From DATLAN01 sp035527455 (GTDB lineage: Bacteria > Planctomycetota > Planctomycetia > Pirellulales > Thermoguttaceae), in assembly GCA_035527455.1 (NCBI GenBank), contig DATLAN010000628.1, forward strand, positions 1-19,834: 19,834 nucleotides of DNA, read 5' to 3'. Position numbers and translations under genes: made by a program. The notes below the pieces were generated by a model that was given only the letters and a program-made list of their open reading frames with translations, did no database searches and was not told where the DNA came from. Shown here in pieces: positions 13,283 to 19,834 of the stretch; positions within the stretch are counted from its first letter, which is position 1; each line of letters starts with the position of its first letter.

Positions 13283-15284
13283 CCGCGGATCTCCTCGCCG
13301 GTGCTGCAATGCGCGGGCCACTGGGCTCACACCTTGCGCATTCAAGGCCCCGTACCGACCCGGATGCACCGCACGCTGGCAGGTTCTCATCCGCCGCGCG
13401 GAGGTAGGCCGACATGACGCCGGCACGTGCAGTAGAATGCGCCGTGTCGGTCGCACGCTGACGGTGCGATATGTCCCGCATTGGCGTATGCTCAACCGCC
13501 CAGTTGATCTCGTTGCCGCTTGCGGCGTCGATCATGGGGATGCGGGCCGCAGCCAGGCCGTCGTATGCTTCGACCGGACCGCGTTCGAGTCGCCAGGCCC
13601 AGGCAAGCATCTTGGGAATCGTCAGCAATAGCCCGATCTGCCCGAAGAGTTGATGTATGAGACGTTTCGGGGAAACAGAGTCCTTGCGGACCCCGAACAG
13701 CGCGCGGACGGTATTGATGGGGTTGTAGAAGGTGACATAGGCGCGCAGCAGGTTCAACTGCTGCTGCCAAGGGCGGGGATGCCGTGACGCCACGACGTGA
13801 TTGCCGTCATGAAACGCATTCGGTACGGGCCTCCCGCCCACACGCTGGAAAATGGTCCGGGAAGTCAAGGCCGGTTCCAGGCTCCGCGTGCCGATGGCCG
13901 GCCCCAGGTACGTACATTGATAGCTGACCGCGCCTCGCTCGAACACGTAACGCGCCTGGTTCAGGAGGCCGGAGAGGTCGCCCGGACCTGAACGCAGGGG
14001 CTGCGTGTCGCTGTGAATCATCATCACGTGCGGCTGAATGCCGAGCTTGTGCATCAACACGAAGAGCTGCTCGGTACGGTCCGCACTCTGTCCCTTCTTC
14101 ACGAGTCCGCCGGTGAGATCCTCGATCCCGAACCATAGTGCCCGCAGGCCGGCCTGCCGGCACATGGGCAGCAGATCCCGATTCTTGAAGACATCCCCCT
14201 GCGTCGCCTCCGAGTAGAACTTGATCCGCTTGCCTAGCGGCACAGCGCCCGTGGTGGTCCGGGCGAGTTCGCTCATCATCGTCACGACCGTATCGCGATC
14301 GTTGAAGAAGTTATCGTCGGTCCCGAAAAAGTATTTGATGCCAAAGTTCTCGTAGATGTGCTTGATCTCGGCCGCGAAACGTTGCGGACTCTTGTGCCGC
14401 CAAGTTCGCTGGTTGGCCGCAGGAATCGGGCAGTAGGGGCAGTTAAAGCGGCACCCCTGCGTCGCAATCACTGAGGCGATGCGCGAAAGTCGCCCGATGC
14501 CTTCCGGCGCGCACGGCTGCCTGGCAAGCGTCCGGTGGCGATGCGGGGGCTCGATTATGCGATATCCCGTATCTGGCATTGGTAATTCGTCCAAGTCACG
14601 GAGGAGCCGCTGCACACCGGTGTTGATCGCAATCGGTCCGTTGGCATGCGCGTCCGGCGGCAGGTAAACCAGCCCCGGAACACTCTTCAGCCTGCCCGCC
14701 AGCCGCGCCCGCTCGAAGGCGCCGCGCGCCGTTAGGTTGGGTCGACGATCGGCTAGGATGGCGCACAGAAGGTCCAATAGGACGAAGGCCTCGCCGGTCA
14801 CGACACAGTCGGCACCGATGCCCGGCTCCGGGCCGAGCTCGAAGAAGTCGGCCGGCTCATAGATGGCCTTCGGTCCGCCCGCCACGATGAGTGGTCGAGC
14901 CGCGCCCATCCGATGCGCATCTCGAATCAGCGCGTACGCGGGTGCCGCATGCACCTGCATGGACGACACCAGCAGAATGTCCAACGGCCTGCCGTTCAGT
15001 CGCATCCGGCTGGGACGGACATTCGGTGACCACTGCTGCAACACGATGCGAAGGTTGGCAAAGCCCGCCTCGTGCAACACATCTCCCAGCAGGCGGACCG
15101 AGCATGGCGCCATGCGCTTGTCCACGTACCAGAATGGCAGCATGTGCGTGCGGAAGTCGAACGCATAGACGATTCCGATGGCCAGCTTGTGTGCGTGCGT
15201 GAACCGCCGTAGCGCATGGACGCGCTTGCGGAACTCGCCGTCCGGCAGATACACATCGTCACGGGCTCGTCGCGGGAGTTCCAT
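13275..15284 (-). CDS. Cobalamin-type radical SAM protein (first of three in operon)
   Basis: The 669-residue protein begins MELPRRARDDVYLPDG. The conserved segment FRKRVHALRRF...AIGIVYAFDFRTHMLPFWYVDKRMAPCSV (about 18-62) leads a B12-binding-type domain with LDILLVSSMQVHAAPAY, IVAGGPKAIYEPADF and DCVVTGEAF. The radical SAM motif TQGCRFNCPYCPIP supplies C278, C282 and C285, followed by FFGTDDNFFNDRDT and LWFGIEDLTGGL. The C-terminal 100 residues are poorly conserved and low-complexity, with several cysteines. I chose ATG 15284 because it lies 4 nt after the previous gene's stop (15289-15291) and matches the family start; the longer frame to 15341 sits inside the previous gene. The stop overlaps the next start by 8 nt. 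Confidence 0.9.
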   Translation of the reverse strand: MELPRRARDDVYLPDGEFRKRVHALRRFTHAHKLAIGIVYAFDFRTHMLPFWYVDKRMAPCSVRLLGDVLHEAGFANLRIVLQQWSPNVRPSRMRLNGRPLDILLVSSMQVHAAPAYALIRDAHRMGAARPLIVAGGPKAIYEPADFFELGPEPGIGADCVVTGEAFVLLDLLCAILADRRPNLTARGAFERARLAGRLKSVPGLVYLPPDAHANGPIAINTGVQRLLRDLDELPMPDTGYRIIEPPHRHRTLARQPCAPEGIGRLSRIASVIATQGCRFNCPYCPIPAANQRTWRHKSPQRFAAEIKHIYENFGIKYFFGTDDNFFNDRDTVVTMMSELARTTTGAVPLGKRIKFYSEATQGDVFKNRDLLPMCRQAGLRALWFGIEDLTGGLVKKGQSADRTEQLFVLMHKLGIQPHVMMIHSDTQPLRSGPGDLSGLLNQARYVFERGAVSYQCTYLGPAIGTRSLEPALTSRTIFQRVGGRPVPNAFHDGNHVVASRHPRPWQQQLNLLRAYVTFYNPINTVRALFGVRKDSVSPKRLIHQLFGQIGLLLTIPKMLAWAWRLERGPVEAYDGLAAARIPMIDAASGNEINWAVEHTPMRDISHRQRATDTAHSTARAGVMSAYLRAADENLPACGASGSVRGLECARCEPSGPRIAAPARRSADE

Positions 15285-15288
15285 ACAC

Positions 15289-15573
15289 TCAATTCCGGCG
15301 ACGTTTGTTGCGATACAGCCTGAGTCCCGACCTTTGGGCACTCTTTCGGATGTCCAACGTCATGTTCTCCATCGCCTTCGATACGACCTCATCCAGCAGC
15401 AGCACCTTGCGGCCATCGTGGGTAAACGCTGTGTCACCAGCGGATTCCTGGTCGAGGCGCAGCGTCCAGCCGCCATCCCGACGTGTAAATCTCAAGGCCA
15501 TGCCGTCAGCGGCCTCCTTGCGGACGAGCCTACGGGACAATCGGTCGAGTGCGGGCTTCGTTACGGTCAGCAT
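15289..15573 (-). CDS. HesB/IscA-like small protein lacking cysteines
   Basis: The 94-residue product (MLTVTKPALDRLSRRLV..., GMALRFTRRDGGWTLRLDQESAGDTAF, GRKVLLLDEVVSKAMENMTLDI) follows the A-type iron-sulfur carrier (HesB/IscA) fold pattern: a short helix after a beta strand, a beta-rich centre, and the VLLLDEVVSxxMxxMTLDI segment. It has no cysteine at all, so it cannot bind a cluster through the usual C-x-C ligands. The gene starts 4 nt before the first radical SAM gene ends the gap, and GGAGGG (15580-15585) lies 6 nt from its ATG, so it heads the operon. It could be a degenerate cluster-delivery partner or structural subunit for the radical SAM enzymes; that role is inferred from context only. 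Confidence 0.75.
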   Translation of the reverse strand: MLTVTKPALDRLSRRLVRKEAADGMALRFTRRDGGWTLRLDQESAGDTAFTHDGRKVLLLDEVVSKAMENMTLDIRKSAQRSGLRLYRNKRRRN

Positions 15574-15637
15574 GTTTTACCCTCCATTCGTCTCGCAGGA
15601 TTGATAGCGGTACGGTGGGCGCCCCGAACTGGCCGCG

Positions 15638-15667
15638 TTAATACCGGCCGCACCGCGCGCCTCCCAA
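15638..15667 (-). promoter_or_regulatory. Weak candidate promoter for the radical SAM operon
   Basis: On the minus strand TTGGGA (15662-15667), an 18-bp spacer and TATTAA (15638-15643), placed 65 nt before the HesB-like gene. It is the best candidate in the 108-bp gap, though the -35 is poor. Confidence 0.3.
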
Positions 15668-15681
15668 CTCTCCCGACAGCG

Positions 15682-16107
15682 TCATGTTGCGGCCTGTCCT
15701 TTCCCGGAAGGCCTGTCATTGCTCCAAACGTCGGTCTCGACGTTGTCCGCGAGCAGGAACACCTGTACCACGGTTCCACTCGCGAAAGCCCTGACCACCG
15801 TTCCGGTGCTCGGTTCGACCTCCGCCGTCGCCTCACGCACCTTCACGCCGGTGATCCGTTCGATCTCCTGCCGAAACGTGCCCGCGGCGCTGGCAAAAAG
15901 ATGCCCGTGAAATTCCTGCACCTTGGCGGCGCCGTCCGGGTCTTCGGCCAGGGCCTTCTCGGCCTCTGATAACGCCCCGTGCAACGTAATGACCAGGGTA
16001 TCATCGCTAAGGACCACTGTCACTGACTTGGGCCCGTGGCCCGTTCTCTCTTGCTCGAACGCCTTGGCCACTCGGGCGATCTGCTGCGCCATGTTCGACT
16101 TGGGCAT
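15682..16107 (-). CDS. MpsC/DUF2294-family protein (minus-strand copy)
   Basis: From the ATG at 16107 the protein has 141 residues: MPKSNMAQQIARVAKAFEQERTGHGPKSVTVVL, then DTLVITLHGALSEAEKAL, FRQEIERITGVKV and TVVQVFLL. These segments line up one for one with the neighbouring plus-strand gene and with the DUF2294/MpsC family, whose best-known members take part in sodium or membrane-potential systems. The frame stays open to 16422; starts at 16236 or 16206 would add a hydrophobic, alanine-ended stretch (TLAFFVASISGTAAAA) resembling a signal peptide. I prefer 16107 because it matches the family start, but its ribosome binding site is weak. The C-terminal 25 residues are an extra polar tail. GC-rich like its surroundings. 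Confidence 0.7.
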   Translation of the reverse strand: MPKSNMAQQIARVAKAFEQERTGHGPKSVTVVLSDDTLVITLHGALSEAEKALAEDPDGAAKVQEFHGHLFASAAGTFRQEIERITGVKVREATAEVEPSTGTVVRAFASGTVVQVFLLADNVETDVWSNDRPSGKGQAAT

Positions 16108-16474
16108 GTCCAAATGGAATCCGCCCTTGGCGGCCGCTGCCGTCCCTGAAATCGAAGCCACAAAAAAAGCCAACGTGGCCGAACACACGGAGGTATTCGA
16201 CCACATCGGCTTACTCGTTAACGGGCCCCCCGGCATGGCCGGGTTGCCCTTTAAATCGTCATCCGACGTCTTCGCGTCAAACCGCGATCGGAACTTACAC
16301 GCGGGCTTGGCGCTAGCTCGAACGGCCGTTACACTAACCGCCGGACCGCGGAAAGTCAAGTGGATCTCCGCGCTTGAGCCATGTTCGCGGGCCGCGTGGA
16401 AGCTGACGGCGCACATGCGCACGGTCTCTCACGTCCGGCCCTTCGACACCGTGCCGGGACAGGTTGAGGCCACG
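16108..16474. other. Divergent intergenic region between the two MpsC-family genes
   Basis: It contains the plus-strand promoter at 16307-16335 and, on the minus strand, a possible TTGACG (about 16285) with an AT-rich TTTAAA stretch about 19 bp on. The minus-strand frame stays open here and may encode an N-terminal signal-like extension of the minus-strand gene. Nothing else coding is supported. Confidence 0.4.
16307..16335 (+). promoter_or_regulatory. Sigma-70-type promoter for the plus-strand MpsC-family gene
   Basis: TTGGCG (16307-16312), 17-bp spacer, TACACT (16330-16335). Expected start near 16342, giving a leader of about 130 nt. Confidence 0.55.
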
Positions 16475-16855
16475 ATGAAGACACAGGGAGAAACCGAAGC
16501 CGCGATCTGTGAGGGCGTCCGCCGCTTTGAGCAGGAGTACATGGGCCGGGGCCCGAAGGATATTCACACGCACCTGATCGGCGATCTCCTCGTGGTCCGG
16601 CTCCAGGGCGTTCTGACTGCAGCCGAGCAGCAACTGGTTGGGTCACTCCCGGCGGAGAAGGGGAGGGAACTCCTCAAGCAGGTCAGGACCCAGTTGATCG
16701 AGACCGCCCGGCCGGTCCTGGAATCGATGGTTCTAGAGGTCACCGGCGTGAAGGTGGTCAGCCTGCACCACGATATCAGCACATTGACCGGCGAAGAGAT
16801 TGTGCTCTTCACCCTGGCCACCTCGCCTGTGTTCCGCGAGAAGAAGTCCAAGTAA
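16475..16855 (+). CDS. MpsC/DUF2294-family protein (plus-strand copy)
   Basis: The 126-residue protein is a textbook-length member: MKTQGETEAAICEGVRRFEQEYMGRGPKD (residues 1-29), then LLVVRLQGVLTAAEQQL, a long helix RTQLIETARPVLESMV, VTGVKVVSLHHDIS and EEIVLFTLA. The family is annotated as DUF2294, with MpsC of staphylococcal membrane-potential/CO2-uptake systems as a named member; whether that role applies here is unknown. The ATG at 16475 has GAGG (16466-16469) 5 nt upstream. The frame is open far upstream, but those codons overlap the promoter and the divergent gene, so the long start is rejected. It is transcribed away from its paralogue. Confidence 0.85.
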   Translation: MKTQGETEAAICEGVRRFEQEYMGRGPKDIHTHLIGDLLVVRLQGVLTAAEQQLVGSLPAEKGRELLKQVRTQLIETARPVLESMVLEVTGVKVVSLHHDISTLTGEEIVLFTLATSPVFREKKSK

Positions 16856-16887
16856 GAAGCCACTGACAAAGGTTCGCCCGCAACTCG

Positions 16888-17085
16888 CTACTCGCCAAGG
16901 CCAGCGGTTCCCTTGTCCGCAGCGCCCGAAACCTCCCCATCATCGGCAAGCGGTGAGCCGCCCGGTTCCTCGCGGTTCTGGCGGTGTTCCCGCTTCTGCG
17001 CCGCTTTCGCCGCCTTATCGAGTTCACGCTGCCGTTTCTGATGTTCGCGTTGGCGCTTCTGAACCGACGGTCGCTTCCGTGCCAT
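16888..17085 (-). CDS. Small basic coiled-coil-like hypothetical protein
   Basis: The 65-residue product opens MARKRPSVQKRQREHQKRQRELDKAAKAAQKREHRQN, a charged helix rich in K, R, E and Q, then a short acidic/glycine tail. Small proteins with an RPSVQKR opening are seen in planctomycete and related genomes, but their role is not known to me; nucleic-acid or ribosome binding would suit the charge. The ATG at 17085 has GGAG (17091-17094) 5 nt upstream. It lies 215 bp after the RRM gene on the same strand and may share its transcript. It converges with the MpsC-family gene, leaving 32 bp between stops. Confidence 0.65.
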   Translation of the reverse strand: MARKRPSVQKRQREHQKRQRELDKAAKAAQKREHRQNREEPGGSPLADDGEVSGAADKGTAGLGE

Positions 17086-17300
17086 CTTAACTCCGTTCCG
17101 GGTCCAACGTTTGCGTCACGCTGGATTGGCATCGCCGTCAAGCCGGTGTCCAAGACACTGATACTGGCTCCGGCCCGTGTCGAGAAGACGGCACGGCGTT
17201 TCACGCCCCCACTGCCGACCCATCCGCTCCGTTCCCACCGTGCCAAACTGGCATCGCCTCTGCGAAGTCCGTGCACCACGTAGTCCGTGCGACAACAGGC

Positions 17301-17588
17301 TTACCAGCGTCCGCCACGTCCACCGCCACCACCTGCGGGGCGCGGCTTGGCTTCATTCACCTTGATCGCACGGCCACCGAGCTCCGTTCCATCCAGCGCC
17401 GCGATCGCGGCCGCGGCTTCTGCGTTCGAGCTCATCTCGACGAATCCGAAGCCCTTGCTCTGGCCCGTGCTCCGATCGCTGATCACGGTCGCGCTATCCA
17501 CCGTCCCGTGACCGGCAAACAGCTGCTGAAGGTCACTGCCAGTAACGTCATAGCCAAGGTTTCCGACATACAATTTCTGACCCATCAT
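17301..17588 (-). CDS. RRM-type RNA-binding protein, glycine-rich tail
   Basis: The 95-residue protein is a single RNA recognition motif: RNP2 LYVGNL (residues 6-11), RNP1 KGFGFVEM (about 45-52) with the aromatic residues used for base stacking, and the end ALDGTELGGRAIKVNEAKPR. A glycine/arginine tail (GGGGGRGGRW) follows. Bacterial proteins of this build (the Rbp family of cyanobacteria and similar planctomycete proteins) bind single-stranded RNA and are often cold-induced. Two adjacent ATGs (17588, 17585) could start it; GGAG upstream is 4 nt from the first and 7 nt from the second, so the second may be the true start. Confidence 0.92.
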   Translation of the reverse strand: MMGQKLYVGNLGYDVTGSDLQQLFAGHGTVDSATVISDRSTGQSKGFGFVEMSSNAEAAAAIAALDGTELGGRAIKVNEAKPRPAGGGGGRGGRW

Positions 17589-18544
17589 GAATCTCCGATT
17601 GGCCCGCTGTCTTGGTTCCTATCCCCGCCCCACCCACTGCTTCGAGTCCGCGAACTGCAGCAGACCGGCGCTCCGTGCCGGCTTGGCCCGTCTGCCAGCC
17701 CATCAGATTCGGGCGCGGCCAGACGGAGTCTTCTTTCCCACGGGGAGCAGTTCGGTACCGAAGTGGCAGTGCTGGCAAGGAGCGAAATTGGATTCTCGGG
17801 CTCTCAAGGTTACCGGCGGCACACGCCGCAATTCGCCACCCGACGACGTGCAACACATACAGGCAAGACCCTGCGCGCCACGCGGCGTCAGACCATCAAT
17901 CGAGCCTCAGTGACCAGTCCATTCCGGGAGAATGCACCCGCTACCGCGGGGAGGTCCTCAGGAAGAGGAAGGATCAGAGAAGATCGCTACTCCCTAAAGC
18001 GTAACCGAACTGGACCCAATCCGCAACCGCGATTCTCGATTATCTCAGGCCGCTCAGTGGAAGCGCCCGAGCTCCAAGACCCGCGCGCCGCAGCGGGATT
18101 GCCTTCTTCAGTGGAGACAGACGACTCAGGAATGTGGCACTACTACCACAAACCGCGTCAAAATGCGTCAGAACGCGACCATTTCCGAAAACCACCGAGA
18201 TCGCTAACATATGGACAGCAAAGGCTTTAAGACCCAATCGCCCAAGCTGGGTAGGATCTTCCAAAGCTGGACATCCCCGGTTCGGCCACCTCAGGCCGCG
18301 TGGGATCGATTTCTTGCCTCGGCCGGCGCGGCTTCTGCAAACGCAGGTCCTCCACTGCGCAGACGCAAGGTCTCCCCCCGGCTGCGGATGCGCGCCAGCG
18401 TGGCTGAGAAAAACCGTTTCGACGCCAAACGGGAATGTTAGCTGGGAGGCGGTACTGCCCTCTTGCCCCGGAGTGGAATCGCGCAGGCTGGGTGATCTTA
18501 AGGCGGGGGCGGACGAAACCCCCGAATCGCCACTCGACCTGATC
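17589..18544. other. Long region without a supported gene
   Basis: Several open frames exist on both strands, but none has a ribosome binding site, a family match or consistent codon use, and the longest ones contradict each other. Local features such as GTCAAAATGCGTCAGAACGCG-like short repeats near 18159-18178 look like decayed mobile or intergenic DNA. Upstream regulatory sequence of the RRM gene should lie at its left end, but no clear promoter was found. Confidence 0.4.
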
Positions 18545-18571
18545 GTAAGCCCTGTTTTTGCAAACACTTAC
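18545..18571. repeat. Imperfect palindrome beside the tRNA-like fragment
   Basis: GTAAG (18545-18549) and CTTAC (18567-18571) enclose TGTTT (18553-18557) and AAACA (18562-18566) around a short centre. Interrupted inverted repeats like this, directly next to a tRNA 3' end, are typical core binding sites of tyrosine recombinases. Confidence 0.4.
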
Positions 18572-18578
18572 AGATACA

Positions 18579-18599
18579 TGAAGGCGGGGGGAATCGAAC
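18579..18599 (-). other. 3'-end fragment of a tRNA/tmRNA-type gene (putative attachment site)
   Basis: On the minus strand GTTCGATTC (T-loop) is followed by CCCCC (3' T-stem), CGCCTTC and A, fitting the end of a tRNA or tmRNA up to the discriminator base; bacterial tmRNAs often end GATTCCCCCCGCCTCCA. The bases just upstream (ATAGA) cannot pair with CCCCC, and no tRNA or tmRNA body follows, so only the 3' end is present. Such fragments are left where elements integrate into tRNA/tmRNA genes. Spurious proteins reading AGGIE are a known signature; here the plus strand reads KAGGIE. Confidence 0.5.
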
Positions 18600-19099
18600 T
18601 CTATGGGAATCTCGCCTAACCAGCCAATACGCTCTGTTACGCCCCAATCGACGATCGATCGGAGACATCACCGAGCGTAATAGTACACAGGAGGACACGC
18701 AAGGACAAGAATTCCCGGTGTAGTTCCCGTATTCGTACCTGCCCAACACCATTTCACAGTCCTCCGCAGAGGCCGCGGCGAAATAGCCTTATCACGGCCA
18801 GTTGCCTGTGACTTGTGCATGATTGCTGCCTGAATATTCGCTTTGGGTTGTTGGTCGGGCCTCACCGCTTCGTCGAATTGTCAACCTACACGCGCGCAAC
18901 GCAAAGCGCAACCCTAACATATGCCGAGCTTCGAAAATTACCCGGCCATCACCCCAAGATTGGATGCGATTGCCACGGCGCGTTGCCCCGTGCCTCCTGA
19001 ACATTTGGTACTTCTTATCAGATAAGCACTTACAGCGTTGCCTCTTGGTGGCTTCTCCAATACGCTCGTGGCCACTCAATGACCCATGAGGCCTGTGAA
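18600..19099. other. Region without a supported gene, next to the att-like fragment
   Basis: No frame has a ribosome binding site or recognisable product. A perfect 6-bp-arm palindrome CTTATC-A-GATAAG lies at 19014-19026 and is followed by CACTTACAG (19027-19035), a 9-mer also present at 18565-18573. Confidence 0.35.
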
Positions 19100-19190
19100 A
19101 TGAGTGTAGGGCGAATCGTCATCGTCCCGATCCGAGGCATCGTCGTTAACCGCGCCGACCTGGCCGCGGAAGACCTCGCCCTCCGACAGC
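19100..19190 (+). pseudogene. Transposase/integrase N-terminal remnant
   Basis: From an ATG at 19100 the frame reads ...VVNRADLAAEDLALRQ, which matches the R-x-D-L-x-x-E-N-L-A-L-R-Q opening shared by many IS3-type integrase-core transposases in planctomycetes and relatives. After the final Q the expected QLAVL sequence is missing and the DNA continues in a different frame as RHS-protein coding sequence. The fragment therefore covers only the first 30 or so codons of the transposase. No ribosome binding site is obvious. Confidence 0.5.
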
Positions 19191-19834
19191 GCCCCCAACA
19201 GCTCGGAGGCCTTCGCCAGCGACTACAACGACTTCGTGGGCGACCCCAACGGCGACGTGGCCCGCTGGAACCAGACCGGCGTGGGCACCACGTATTACAG
19301 TACCGTCTCGGCCTGGCAGGGCGACACCGGCCAGGACGCCCACTCGATCTCGGCCGCTCCGGCCTTCAACGACCCCAACAACGACGACTACACCCTGGCG
19401 TCTACCTCGCCCTGCATCGACCGCGGCAGCCCCTCCTGTCCGGCCCGGGCGGGCTTCGGCGGCCGGATGGACATGGGCATGTACGAGTACGACAGCCGCA
19501 CGGGCGGCACGGCCGCCTCGCTGGCCTACGACAACGCCGGCAACTTGACCGCCGATGGGGACAAAGAGTACTATTACGATGTGTTGGGACGGCTGACGCT
19601 CGCCGAAAGCGCCCTCAACTCGAACGTCAAGCTGGCGGCCTATCGCTACGACGCTCTGGGACGGCTGGCCATGCAGGTCACCTACGACTACACCCACGAC
19701 CCCAACGATCCGAACGATCCCAACGACGACGATCTGTACGCCGCCTCCAACGTCACCAAGTACTTCTACTACGACACGCCGGCGGGCGGAGACGGTGCCT
19801 CCTCACCGGTCCTGCCGCAGGTGGTCGAGATCAA
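19179..19834 (+). CDS. RHS/YD-repeat protein with beta-helix segment, 5'-truncated, runs off right edge
   Basis: Without a start codon, the frame reads PSDSAPNSSEAFASDYNDFVGDP, then RWNQTGVGTTYYSTVSAWQ, APAFNDPNNDDYTLAST and SPCIDRG, the end of a right-handed beta-helix (choice-of-anchor/pectate-lyase-like) domain. YD repeats follow: LAYDNAGNLTADGDKEYYYDVLGRL and YRYDALGRLAMQVTYDY, then DPNDPNDPNDDD (19698-19733) inserted in a repeat. Proteins of this type are very large, secreted or surface-exposed, and RHS cores form shells or toxin carriers; no secretion signal can be seen because the 5' end is lost at the junction with the transposase remnant. The rest lies outside the window. Codon use is strongly GC-ending, unlike the DNA just upstream. 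Confidence 0.8.

Noticed and set aside
15923..16474. Upstream extension of the plus-strand MpsC-family gene
   Set aside because: It would run through the divergent gene and its own promoter; the ATG at 16475 has a ribosome binding site and the family's normal start.
17271..18230. Plus-strand open frame of 319 codons
   Set aside because: Overlaps the RRM gene antisense, then continues through low-quality sequence with no motif or ribosome binding site.
18040..18619. Overlapping open frames on both strands next to the tRNA-like fragment
   Set aside because: They contradict each other, have no ribosome binding site, and the plus one reads through the tRNA-like scar, a known source of spurious proteins.
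19146..19697. Minus-strand open frame with valine/glycine-rich product
   Set aside because: Antisense shadow of the RHS coding sequence.
1..19834. CRISPR array, rRNA or complete tRNA
   Set aside because: No regularly spaced repeats, rRNA signature stretches or full cloverleaf were seen on either strand.

Overview
The window is GC-rich and looks like a piece of a planctomycete-type genome (inference). The grounds are a beta-helix/YD-repeat (RHS) protein rich in DPN motifs, cobalamin-type radical SAM proteins, an RRM protein, a small basic MARKRPSV-type protein, CACTGC palindromes, and a resolvase-associated HTH remnant. No rRNA, intact tRNA or CRISPR array is visible.

Layout. (1) 1-4.7 kb is an accessory zone: the start of an IS5-type transposase, a HEPN-like gene abutting it, two 147-bp copies of a MITE-like repeat, a truncated HTH gene, and a strikingly AT-rich Ser/Thr protein kinase gene. 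Two integron attC-like sites bracket the kinase, and their outer bases match as expected for a cassette. A DUF3800 gene follows. (2) 5.0-7.5 kb carries a SAM-dependent methyltransferase with a possible leader ORF, a terminator, then a two-domain protein behind a clear promoter and a hairpin leader. (3) 7.9-10.05 kb carries a DEAD-box RNA helicase (DEVD variant) on the minus strand, with a strong promoter about 400 nt upstream and palindromic repeats. (4) 10.06-15.57 kb is a tight minus-strand operon: a cysteine-free HesB/IscA-like small protein followed by three different radical SAM proteins, each with an apparent N-terminal cobalamin-binding-type region, joined by a 4-nt gap, an 8-nt overlap and a 16-nt overlap. 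The last gene seems to start at ATT. (5) 15.7-16.9 kb holds two divergent MpsC/DUF2294-family genes. (6) 16.9-17.6 kb holds a small basic protein and an RRM RNA-binding protein. (7) 17.6-19.1 kb is a gene desert with the 3' end of a tRNA/tmRNA-like gene beside a palindrome, read as an integration scar. (8) 19.1 kb to the end holds a transposase N-terminal remnant fused out of frame to a 5'-truncated RHS gene that runs off the window.

How it fits together. The left and right ends are shaped by mobile DNA: IS, MITE, integron cassette, tRNA-type att, transposase remnant. The middle is resident, operon-organised sequence. The two most interesting systems are the integron-borne zinc-ribbon kinase at the left and the four-gene radical SAM operon. 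The operon probably encodes an undescribed multi-step modification pathway, but its substrate cannot be read from the sequence.
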